Positions 1 to 11,900 of a DNA stretch of 64,000 bases are shown here, one piece after another. The stretch lies in contig JAKCOZ010000022.1 in the NCBI GenBank assembly GCA_022605955.1, positions 3,410,001-3,474,000 of the forward strand. Reading direction: 5' to 3'. Made by a program: the position numbers and the translations under genes. Source of the DNA: Rallus limicola (Eukaryota > Chordata > Aves > Gruiformes > Rallidae). Each line of letters starts with the position of its first letter. Within the stretch, counting starts at the first letter, position 1. A model generated the notes under the pieces. It saw only the letters and a program-made list of their open reading frames with translations. It was not told where the DNA came from and searched no databases.

Positions 1-3000
1 TGTTTATGTAATATTGAATAAAAATGGATTCAGACTACAAAATTCAGATACTTGATCTGAGTTTATTCAGGAGCCATTTGCATCTCCTGGGTGCCAGCTG
101 ATGGGAATGACTGGATATACTCTGATATGAGATGTATTTTCTTTTCTATCTTGCCATCTGTTTTGTCTCCATAAAGAGTTAAAAATTATTTCTGTCATTC
201 AAGTGTCCTTTAGTGCTGTGTGCTCTGCACAGCTGACTCCTGACTTAGCAGTAGTGCCAGCGTACAGCAGAGTCCTGCAGTTAAAGCGGTGCCTTGTGCT
301 GTGCATCATTCTCTGTGTCTTTATTCATGTGTGTGTTGGTATGTGTGTAACTGCTGAGATGCTCTGGTATGAAAAAGTTAATTGCAGTTCAATAGCATTA
401 ACTAGATTTTTACTTGGGGCATATAACTATTATATGACCACTCATAAAATGAGTGGATTTGTTTTAGTATTTCCATTAGTGCAGTACAAATAGGTGGATA
501 GGATGATGTTTCTGAACTGTCAGGTTGTTGTTTGTTCTTCAGAGGATTTAAGAAGTGGCACACTGTTGTGGCATTGATATTCTTCTAAAGGTCCTTCAGG
601 AGAACCTTAAAAGGAAGTACACTTGTGCAGGTATGTCTGACATCAGAGACTTCGAAGTATGTCATCAGACACATGTCTGATTTTGCAAGTGGATAGCACC
701 AGAGTGTTTCAGTGTGCTGTGTTGGAGTGCAATCTGTCACACCTCTCCCTCAGAGCTGGCTTTTTCCTGTACAGTGTTTGGTGTTCATATGTTTTACTCA
801 TTCAAAACAATTCTGTTTACACAGTGTGTCTATAGACTGATCTTCAGTGGATCTGGGTGATCCTAAGTTCACAGTCACCTACACTCATACTCGTCTCATC
901 ACTCAGCTGTCTGTTCTGGTTCTGACTAGTCATTTGTGGGCAGAGCACAGCAAGACTCCCTGGTTCTCTTGAGCGTGCTCCCAGACAGAGGTAAAGTAGG
1001 AGTTAGGAATTCTGGAGCCTTCCTTTGCTGGTGATGTGAGCTAAGGGGTTTTGAGTCTCTTGTTAAGAAAAATACAACTGAAAAGTAAGGAGCAGATGTT
1101 GATGTTAGAATCTGTGTAAGCGGAGAAGCTCTAAAACAGTCTGTTGTTACAGTATCTGGCCATTGCATCCTGTCCAACTTCACTTCTTTCTCACTCAAAG
1201 TGTTTTCAGGCTGTGCAGCCTCTCTCCATGCTTCTGAAGCCTCGTTCTCTTGCAGGCTGGCCAGTCCTGCTCTCTCTCAGAGCAGCTCCCTTCAGAATAG
1301 AGCTGCTCTCTCCTGCCTGTGCCTACCTGGAGGCTCTCGCCCTGCCTGCTACCATCAATCTGAGGGCTACTGAGTCGGGAAAGCACTTTAAGGAGATGGC
1401 TCAGCTCTGACAACTTCAGCACTCTGTTAATGTCTTTTCAATGTTGATCTGTCATGTGTATGTCATCTGCTTCCTTGGTTTATGCTTCCTGTAATGCAGT
1501 TCACTGTATTCAAGGTGTAATAAGACAGGGTTTATAATTGACAAAGATGTGTATTTTTCTGCGAGCTTAAGTCATGTCATTGCTGTGACTCACTGAGTAC
1601 AGTGATTTGCATGCAAGGAATGAAGGGCAAATGGCTAAACCAGTCGCTGCCTTGAAGTATGTGTTCTCCTGCCTGTCAGAAGGGTGCCCTTGTCCCAGCA
1701 GCAGTGGATAACTTCCAGCTCATGGGCTGCCATTACTTACAGTCAGCTTCCAGCTGCTCTAACCATGCTGAGTGCCCTGGTGGAACTGCCGTGTGAGGAG
1801 ACTGACAGTCTCTGGCTTGTATGATGTCAGACTGCATCAGTTGGAATCTTAAATTCTTCCCAGAATGTGATGGTTAGGTCAGCCACAGCTTTACCTGCTT
1901 TCAGCGATACGGGCTGCCTTTGTCATCGTCATCACTTCCACTGCACTACTGAGGCTCACTCTTAATAGAGAAATACCTACCAAATAACAAACTCAATCTC
2001 CTGTACAGGGTTTTTCCTTTTTCCTTTCTTACTTGGAAAGTTCTGCAGCTTCTGTTACAATTTCTGGGTTGGTAACAGTAGAGATGAAAAGAACTTCATA
2101 CAGCAAAGTTGGTAAAAGTTATCACAAGATTTAAAATAATACCTGACTGGCACAGTGCAAAACAGATCCTCCTCTGCCATCCATCCTAACCCGCTTCCCG
2201 TGCTCTCAGAACACCTCCAGTGTGTTTCGGTGTGAATACAAACTGTAGTAGTAATGATGATCTGTGCATATCTCTTCCAGTGTAATAACTGCTGGAAAAC
2301 CTTTGAATTAAGAGGAAAAATATTAGGGTTGGTCTTCAATAGATTTCAAAACCTGCATATATATAATTTCCTGAGGTATTTTCTTGGTTTCACTGTAATT
2401 CCCATATGTAAGAAGCCAAGCTGTCATCCTGTCTATGATACAGAGACGTGCCTTTATTCAGTTAATGCAGTGCTTTTATTTACAATCTATTTGTGTTCCT
2501 CCTCTTCAAATACTGCAGAAAGTGCCTCCTTTTCTAGCAAGACTGAGGAGCTGGTAAGGGCACGTTCACTGTTGCTATTAGAGGTCGCTTTGTTTCTCCC
2601 TATACTTCTACCTTGGCTCTCTAACATGCTCTCTTGGTTATAATTTCATTCAACCTGGACATCAGCCTGTGCAGCATGTGAGGCGAACACAAATGCAGAG
2701 GAAACGAGAGCAGCATAACTTGAAAAGCATTTTATATGACACATTCCATGCTGTGCTTTGAAGTATTTCTGTGTGCTCTGTGCCTTCCATGAGGAAATGG
2801 GGAAATATGCAGAGTCGCAACACAGATGAATACCCAGGGACACAGGAAAAAGGAGTGAGAATGTTTGTGTGTGGTAATGAAGAACTGATAAGAATCGTAT
2901 CTCTTAGGTTTGAAGCTATCTGTCTGAAGATAGGATAGAAAACCTTGGGTTTTCAGACCTCTTTAGAAGGAAAATCATGTTGAAGGTACTTTACTGTTGG

Positions 3001-6000
3001 TTTTAGAGACACTGTGTCTGAGAGTATTAAAAAGAAAGAGCCGTTAACAGGTGACAAGATGAGAAGAAAGAAAAAGCATGGAATAACCTGTGCATTTGTA
3101 ACTTTCTTCTGTTACATTACACAGAGATGTATAATTACATTGTACAGAAAAAAATGTCTTTATGAAACACAGGTGCCTGAACTGCATAGTAATGAATGTT
3201 CAGTATCTGCCTAAGGAAGAATCGGAAGGAGCTGACTGCCCAGAGGCCCTGAACTTGGTCCTAGTGTTCAGTGGTTCTTTTGCTGTATTAGGCATCGAAA
3301 ATATTCCTCCTGTCTAATCATGGGCATAAGGATCTATTCCCTTCTGGCATGGACTTAGAGCACAGCTTGGGTAAGTTGCTTTGCCCCTGGGTTTTACTTT
3401 TCTAACATACAAGGAATGTGAAGAATGTGCATTATCATCGATTATTTAATGTTGAATTTGAATGGTGTGTACTTTGGGTATGAAATTACATCTGTCAGTG
3501 CTCTGTGTTGAGAAACTTTTAAAGGACTGCTTCTCCCCTTAGAAATATTTGATGGGTAGTAATGTTTAGGATTCAGTTATATCAAAAAAGAAATACTAAG
3601 TTTCCTTTTCCAAATTCAGATCCCATGGTTTTGCTTTTTGAAGCAAATATTGAAATATTGTAAGCAGAGTAATATATGGTGTCTAGAGGAGAGTTCCATT
3701 CCTTTCCTCTTTTCCATTAACGTTGTCAGACAACTCAATTTAAATGTTTTATAACATTTTCTGTCATCTCTCACTTAAAGTGTGACTACTTCACCATTGT
3801 CACTTCACTTCTCTCAGCTCCCTGTTGGTCCAGACTTGGTCCTTGTTCTGAGGATGATCAGTTTTGTGGTCACACAGATCTAAGTGCCTTGAGTCAAATA
3901 CTTTTGACTTCCACCCTATGACAGATGTGTCTAGGCTTCTTTGGGGTTGCAGAGAGGATCAGCAATTTGGTACGCTGTCCAAACACGTCCCGCCACTCTT
4001 GAGTTCATGACTGTGAACAAGAGCATAAGGAGGTGTTCAGACATGTGATGAACCTACAAAACTCTACTAACTTAGTGCTTAAATACAGAATTTTTAGTAA
4101 GTCAAATGGGGAGAGGATAGTTTGATGCTGCAGTTATTCAAGAATATCTTATCCTTGAGAGAGCTTTGAGAGAGCCTTATCCTCTTGAGCTTTTCTGCTG
4201 TTCTGCCCTTGGGCACTGCAGAACATCCCATCCTGGCCATGACTCAGGCCAAACATCCGGCTGTCACGTTAACTCACACCTCTGTCTAGCTCTTCATGCT
4301 TTGGTTATGTTTCTGTTAAAGGCTCCTTTCTGCATGGTATCTTCCACGCAATTACTCTCCCTCATTCAGGTTCCTGTTACCTCACAGCTGGAGCTTTGCT
4401 CCTGCTCTGTGACCTACAGATGTAGAGCTGCTGAGTGAAAGGGACAAAGCCCCAATCTCTGCTCATTTATCTGCTAGACCATGATCTACTCACCTGCCTG
4501 TGGTCCAGCACTTGTGCCCACATGACTATCATGGGGACAAGAGAGTGCCTATTTATAGGAGACATGTGGTGTCTTGCCTTTCATAAGCTCCAAGTCCTAC
4601 TCACTCAGTTCAGATTTCTCAGTGGTTCTATCAGCATGTGATTTGAAATCAGCTTGTGTAAGCTTACTAGGTTCCTCTGCAATTACATTTCGACACTGCT
4701 TTACAGTCTGGATGTGAGCAATGTTCTGATAAGCCAACACAACATCCCAGAAAAGTGGAGCTTCTCCACGCAAACACACAGGCAAACTCTCTGACACCGT
4801 TGTATTTTATGGAGCCATCTCCCTGAGTACCGGGCATGTGGTTGATTTCTGTGTGCCTGTATGAACTGTAAGTGGCTAGAGGAGAAAAAGAAGGAAAGGG
4901 CAGCATGGAGTTGTGATTCAAGGCCCAGAGCAAGCTTAAACCTTAGTGCAGCAGCTTTTCTCACTGTAGCTTCAGCTTCTGTTTGTTTCACAGAAGTCTT
5001 TCAGACTTAGCAGGATGTGCTGGATAAAATACAGTCACCTCTCTTCTTCACTGAGGATGTGAGGATAAGCATGAAGGAAAGGTACAAAATACCAGTTCTG
5101 GGACCTCTTCTGAGGTGTCTCCTGACTAAGGTATAACCCAAAGCCATGTTAGAGTATTCTTTGTTGGTTTTCAGTGAGCACTGAGGGATTGAGATGCTAT
5201 GAATAAATTGACCAGCTGCTTTGACTTGTGGAGGAGTTTCTTTAGTGGTCCAGGGATGGAATAGCCACGTTCTTGGGTTAAATAGGAAAAGATATGAGTG
5301 CTGTGGACAGCTCACACCCGAGAATTTGGTGTAAATTTTGTATTTGGGTTTCACTGTGAACTGGTTTGGTCACTCAGCTGCAATCAGAGAAGTGCAGATT
5401 AGCTCGACAGGTTCCAAGGTCCCAGCTCTAACACCGACTACACCTAACACCTCTATGTTGTGCTAAAATGTGTTTGCCTAAGTGTCAGTTTGAATTCGTG
5501 TCAGCACATGAGCATTAAATTACATTTAAATTGCAAAGTCACCTATGAACCTGAGATATTTCTAACATGCCAACATCTAAAATTGTAGTAATTTATATTT
5601 AGATTTGGGAGTGTTTCTTTAGCATCTTAACTACTGCTTTGGGACCTCATTTTAGACACACCCATTTAAAAATGTTGGCTTTGATTTCTCATTGTTTAAT
5701 TTGCAAAAGGACATATATTTTAAAAGTGCTTTAAAATCTTAGGATCAGAGAACTTCTATAATCATTAAACATTTAATTCATTGTTCATTTTAAATGTGTT
5801 ATTAATATTAAATCACCTCTTCCTGTACTGTTGTGTACCGGTTAGCTTGCTGCCTGGACTTCATCATCTTGGAAGCCAGAGAGAACAACCCTTGTGCCTA
5901 CAGTTAACTCCATTACAAATACATGGTTGGGTTGTGATGAGGTTAGAAAAGTCAGGGTGAAAGCACTAAGTCCCACTGCTGAATAAGATTTTAGGGTTTT

Positions 6001-6400
6001 TTTGGTCCCTTTATCCAAATTTAGGTTGAAAACCATAGGTAGTAGAGGAAAGTATTTCCACTGACTCTGCTGCTGAGTGAGAATTATCCCAGCGAAGTGT
6101 CACACAACTGTGAGAGGTTCACTTTTAAACAAAATAATTTCTCATCTGTTTTCTTCGGTAAAGAACCCTTTTTTCTGTACTTTTTGAAAACAGTGTGAGA
6201 TGTTTTAATAATCCAGTACAACTTACCCACAGAGTGATGGTACCAAGAGTGCTCACGTGGTGTCTTGTGCCTTATCAATACTTTTACTGAGTAACAGCAA
6301 GAGATGCCATTGCAACAGGGTCTGATGTGGAGAAAATACTTTATTTTTTCCTGAAAAGGAACGTAAATTATGTACAAATTAAGCCCTGCCCTTTTTTGGC
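1..6400. other. Intergenic DNA, no supportable gene
   Basis: The stretch is AT-leaning, and its longest open frames are short (about 130 codons or fewer). None shows a recognisable domain or consistent splice signals. By synteny the gene upstream of SDR42E2 in human is VWA3A, so its 3' end could lie at or before the left edge, but I could not identify any VWA3A coding exon here. Confidence 0.5.
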
Positions 6401-6575
6401 TCCTGGCCCAGCCAGCAGCTACAAAGGAGCAGGAACAGCAAAAGGGCCTGAGCACACGTGAACATCTCCGTCGGTCTGAGAGGACCTGATGCCCTTGTCT
6501 TGCTAGTTGTCTGGCACAGATCTTACTGGGACAGGAAGGACTGGGAGAACACTGACATCCAGGAATCTACCAAGG
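6400..6575 (+). other. Candidate untranslated 5' exon ending in a strong splice donor
   Basis: A locally GC-richer segment ends at 6575 in an almost ideal donor (AAGG followed by GTAAGT at 6576-6581). The next good acceptor on this strand that leads into a known coding exon is the TTTTGCAG ending at 8749, just before the start codon of SDR42E2 copy 1. It could therefore be a leader exon of that gene. The left edge is a guess, no promoter element is clear, and transcript data would be needed. Confidence 0.2.
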
Positions 6576-6581
6576 GTAAGT

Positions 6582-8587
6582 ACTGCTTCTTTGACTACTT
6601 TTAAAAACCTTAAATGTTTGACTCTTAAACTTTTTATGGGATGTAATTTCTGCTTTTCTAATATCCCAAATGACAGCAGAGGAGGGAAGAGCTCTGGTTG
6701 CACTGCGTAAGATGTAACTATGCTCATCATACAGAAACAATAATAAACCAGAGCAGCTCTTCTAAATTCAGAGAAACAAAGAAGTTACTGACTCTGGAAA
6801 TAAGGGGTTTCTTACAGGAAATTGTTTACATTCAAAATTTGATGATGATAATTTTCTAGTTCCATGGAGCAGATGAATATATTAATGCTGTTGGTACTTT
6901 TTAAGAAAGAGGTCTAGAAAAAGTCTTCAATCTTTTTGATACAATCTCCAGCTCACTTAGAATATAAGGAAGTATTAATGACAAGCATTCAAATACATGA
7001 CATGTTCCAATGTGATGTGTTTTCCTTACTGTGCTTATATAAAGGTGCTTTTCAAAACAAAACAAGGAAAAAGAATTTCAGATGGCTTAAAACTGTGGCA
7101 CAGCATAAGCTAGAGACCCAAAACTACATTTCCTTGTTTGAAAAGGAGAAACTAAACTACTTGGTTTAGTTTCATTATATTGTTTATAATTAAAATGTTG
7201 TTTGGAAATGTGTTTTATTTTTTATTTTGAAATATCAGGATGTTTTTCAGCACAAGGAGCTCGTGTTTCCCACTGTGTTATGTCCCATGAATTTAGTGAG
7301 CTGACACTGGTGTTAAACCAGTGTAACAGTGTGGGGAATCTTTTTCTTACTTCCTTGTGTCTGAACTCTAAAAAACAATGCATAAAAGAATTGTGTAGCA
7401 TTTTGGGGAGATATTTCGCTTAACTAGACAATGGCAAAAGCAGTCCCTAACTGTGTGTCCTGTGGGCTGCGTTTTCTGTGACTTGCCTAGTGTTTTCTGT
7501 CACCCTGGAAGTGACGCAGCTTCAAGTCATGCCCAGTCTCTGCATAATCTCTGCTGAACCCTGGGGTGAGCCCTGCTGAGGTACCAGCTGGGAGACAGTG
7601 ATGGACCCTCAGGCCTGGGGATTTCGCTGTGAGGACCTACTCCAGCCCTGAGAAAAACCCCAATAACCTAGGAATCACATCTGTGGTTCTGTACCCGGCT
7701 GGCAGGTACCCAGTTCAGCTCTCACTAGGCAGTGACCTGGCTGGTCTCAGGTGTATTCTGAATTGGTACCTGGGGACATAAAAGCCCAATCCTAGCACAT
7801 AAAGGCTGGGCAAGGGATCGGGACCATCAGGGCTGTTGATGTGGGAAAATGAACTGGGCTTATTCCTTGGAGTGTAGTGTGATCTGGAATACCAGTCCTT
7901 TTCATTCCAGAACAGGAGTGAATTTCGAAAGAGAAGAGGTTCTCATAGGACAAACTCGTTTTTAACCCATACCACAGTGTACAGATGGGCAGCTCCCATG
8001 GAACTGCGCATCGCACAGTGATACTCATGGGTTTTCACAAGTAGATGAAAACCCAGGGCAGATGCCTCATCCCTTCTGTTCCCCATCAGTGTGGCTGTGT
8101 GTGAGTGTCCTGCTGAGAACAATGTGGAGAAAAGATAGTAAAAGCTGGACACAAAACTAGATGTATTCACTGTGGAACCTTCAAAGCTTAAAATGGTAAC
8201 AAATTTTTATCAGTATTGAAGATCTGTGACCCAAATATGAAGCAAAATGAATGGTGATGGCAGAATCAATCCCTTCTCATATACCTTACCTATTTTTTTC
8301 TCCTGACCAATATGCTAGCGTCTGTTTGGCATTGATACATTGGACATCAGTGAGTTTTCAAGGATAAAATGTTTGATGTAAAGAGTATTCCAAAATGTAA
8401 TCACCCCTGTTAGGGCTAGGTACTTGCAGTGTCTCTGAAATCCAGTACTTTTTATTCATTTCTATGTAGTATGAAACTTGTGGGTATGAGGAAGAGATTG
8501 AATCTCAGAATATGAAGCTATTTGGACTAATTGTACATAGAAATATCATCAACAAAATTATGAATGTATACATTTAAAATGTGTTAA
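6582..8587. other. Non-coding DNA upstream of SDR42E2 copy 1
   Basis: No coding exon, RNA gene or recognisable repeat was found here. If the 6.5-kb leader exon is real, this is the first intron of copy 1; otherwise it is upstream flank. No CpG island lies just upstream of copy 1, unlike copy 2. Confidence 0.4.

Positions 8588-8635
<48 letters not shown>
8588..8635. repeat. (AAT)16 microsatellite
   Basis: Sixteen uninterrupted AAT units fill 48 bases, followed by an AT-rich tail. The repeat lies about 120 bases upstream of the SDR42E2 copy 1 start codon. A pure array of this length is likely to vary in length between individuals. Confidence 0.97.
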
Positions 8636-8636
<1 letters not shown>

Positions 8637-8754
8637 CATAAATAAAAATAGAGTAGTCCCAAAAGGAGCCTTTTAACCTGAAGTTTACTGAAAGGACCCA
8701 GATCTCAGAGTATTATGCAGCAGTTTTCATGAGATCTGCTATTTTGCAGTCGTG

Positions 8755-8985
8755 ATGCAAGAAGGATCCACAGAAGAGCTCCACAGCAGCCAACCATGTG
8801 AGGGCAAGCTGAAGGAGTGTGCTGAACCACTGGTTAACAGAAGCAGGAAGACAATGGTGACAGGAGGTGGAGGCTACCTGGGGTACAACCTGGGATGTGC
8901 CCTTGTCAGGTCAGGAGTTGCTGTTGTTCTGTTTGACGTAAGGAAACCGAAACGGGAAATTCCAACTGGGGCTGATTTTTTCAAG
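8755..8985 (+). CDS. SDR42E2: SDR42E2 copy 1, coding exon 1
   Basis: Encodes residues 1-77: a hydrophilic leader of about 34 residues with no signal peptide, then the first two strands of the Rossmann fold with TGGGGYLG and D61. It ends in phase 0 with donor AAG/GTATGT at 8986. The start ATG is in a fair context, with G at -3. Confidence 0.85.
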
Positions 8986-11900
8986 GTATGTTGAAATTAC
9001 AAATTTAATGGTGGGGAATAAAGCTGTGTGCTACCTTTATGCATGTTAGCAAGGCTTCCTCTTGAGGGCTTTTGGTAAAAGGGTTCCCCAGAAAGCCTTG
9101 GAGGACATGGAGAAGTCACTGTAAAATGTCATCGAATGCCTGACTGATGAAGAGGTGGCATTTGGGAGCCCAAGGGTCTGTTCTCTTGGTGACACCAGGG
9201 AGGTTCTGGAGCCCTGTGTTGGGAGGAGCCATTCAACATGTTCATAGCTCACCTAAGTGATGGGGTGAACAACAAAGAGACAAAGTTTACTGCTCAGGGA
9301 AGTTATTTGGTGTAAAAAGATGAGACGGGACAATGAAAGCAATCCCAAACATGGAACAACTGCTCTGCAGAGCACAGCTGAGGAAACCAGGACTTCTCAG
9401 TCTGGGAAGGAGGTGGCTTAGGAGCCAGAGAGCACTACAAGCTGAGGGTATGCAGGTGGACAGGGACTGACTGCCCCCCATCCTTTCCAGTACAAGATGG
9501 AAGGGCCATCATGTGGGACAAGGACTCAGTTCAACACAAACACAAAGAGGTTGTTACTTCATGCATGGGGTGAAAGACATGCAAAGCCTCGCCAAAAATT
9601 TGCCTTCACCGGAGATGACTGCATAGGTAAAGCTGAAGATGAGCCAGGGGCTATCGAGGTGATGCCAGATTTTCTCCACCTGGCTATGTCACCATGTGGA
9701 TCAGGAGGCAGGGGGGCGGAGAGGATACCTGGTGCTGTGGTGGGCAGAATTCTGGGCTGAACTTAGCCTGACCCAGCATGGTTGGCCTTGTGTTCAGTAA
9801 CCAGCTTTTACAGATGATGCATGAGACCTGAAATACCACCAAAGAACCATTTAAACCCCATAAGCTTGTTCTGTTAATGATCTAAACCTACAGAGAGTGA
9901 TTTAAATTAGTGGCAACTTGGACATTTTACAAGAGACTCAAGATCTGATGAAACAATCTGAGAACAGGATTTTTCAGAACTCAATTTCAAAAGCTAAATA
10001 TTGCAGAGTATAGAGGTGAATTACCTGGAAACTGGAACTACAGAGTCCTAGTAAATAAAGTACTGAGTCACACCAGAGATCTGAGCTGCCGTCAGTGATT
10101 TGGAGCTTGTTGCTATTGTTCATACTGGTTGGCTGTTTCAGGGTTTGATGGAAGGTCGGAAGTGTACAGCAGCCCAGTTTCTGAAATACTTTGGCAGCCT
10201 CCAAAGAAGAAAGCTGTGAGTTAAAGGCAGATGAGATTACCTCTCAACATTACCTCCAGCTATTTACCTTGTGATTATTCTATCAATTTTGTTACAGTAA
10301 CTTAAATAATAGCAAATATTTTGAAATACCCTGGCTCTGAAAAGAAAGGAATGGTATTTTTATTGACACCTGTATGTATGTGGAGTATTATTGACGTTGT
10401 GTTACTGGTAGGCAAAAGTGCAACACACTGTTTAGCAGGGCATGGCATTAGGCAGCAAGTCTGGCGTGTGTTGAGTGCAGCATGGTGTCGGGGCTCTACA
10501 GCAACTCACACAGTGCGATTGTAATACAGTGTGTGTATTAACACAGTACTAACTGCACACAGTGTGTACTCTGCTGCTTCAGTTTCATTTGAAGCTGTAG
10601 TCGAATGGACCACGCACCTAGCACAGAGCTTAGCTGGGCAGAGATGCCTGCTGGCTTCCACTAGGTGCTGACAGAAAAGGGGTTCTCTGGTGACTCCCCA
10701 AAAGGGCGGAACCTTCCAACTGCCATGTACGGCCCTGGGGCTCCTTCTCCAGCCCTGAAGCACAGGTGGCTCCCTGCAAGTCAAACAAGTTTTGCCAGCC
10801 TGGAGGCTTGGGACTAAGTGTGAAAATATGCATTGTAATTGAAGCCAACAAGAGTCAGGGGTGTTTTGCAAGAAAATACCGACAAAAAACTTCGTCATGG
10901 TTATTTTTTTATCCGTGTTTATGACGTTTTATTTATTGCTAGTTCAGTACTGAGAAAATGAGATCAGAATTACTAAGGATTTCCATTTGTAGCCATAGTG
11001 AGGGATAATTCTGTAGAGGATGTAATGAGCTCTACCAGTCACAAATCCATTCTCTTCTCATTTTACAGGGGGATGTCAGGGATTATGATGCGGTATTCAA
11101 AGCATGTGAAGGGGTTGACTGTGTTTTCCATGTGGCTGCATGTGGAATGTCAGGATTAGAACAAGCAAGTACCATTTTCCTAACCTCTTCCTTCTTTATT
11201 CTTGTGAAAATGAAAATTTGCCTTCATGCAGCAGAGGATGCGATGGCACGGTATTCATGTCAGACAGAAGTTAGTTAGAAAGGTTGAGCCGTCCACGCGG
11301 GCAGCAGTGGAAGTACTCCTGCAGTGACAAGTGTCAAAGCATGAAACTGATGTACTACACAAAATCCTCTGGGGAATTGAGGTCATAGATTTGGGATCTT
11401 GGATGAGAAGGCCCCTCTATCTGAAGAGGCACGACAGTATTGCTCTATAACCATGGGCAATGCTTTCTCTGCTTGTGAACTCAGTCATGTCAAAACTGAG
11501 CTCAGTATAGTTAGGGTAAATAACAGTGATATTCATGGAGGGTGTTACCAAAAAAGTCAGGAAACTCCTGATTTGTTTCTGGGCACAGGACAGACTGCCC
11601 CTGGAACCAGGGTTCCTGAAAGCTTCTAGGGTGCAAAACCCCTGCTGTGATTCCTATTTTTCACTTGTGGATTATCTGTGGTAAGACAAAAAATCAAAGC
11701 ATGATAAGTTCCTTTCAGAGGCATTTTGGTTTTCCTTTCTCACCTCTTTATTCACACACTGAAGATGACAATAGAAATGAGAAGTGCCAAGTGTGATTAA
11801 TTGGATGCTGTGCAAACTCTCTTTCCAGCTTCAGAAGAAAGACCAGATCGAATCCATAAACGTTGGAGGCACAAAAATAATAATTGAAGGTAAGTACCTA

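Noticed and set aside
17..22. AATAAA at the left edge as the polyadenylation signal of an upstream gene (VWA3A by synteny)
   Set aside because: No coding exon of such a gene is visible, and AATAAA is common by chance in AT-rich DNA.
7778..7786. CATAAAAG as a TATA box for SDR42E2 copy 1
   Set aside because: No supporting initiator or first exon follows at the right distance, and the motif is weak and common.
9046..9760. Possible old retroelement remnant in SDR42E2 copy 1 intron 1
   Set aside because: The sequence is richer in purines and GC than its flanks, but I could not match it to CR1 or to any LTR motif, ends or target-site duplications.
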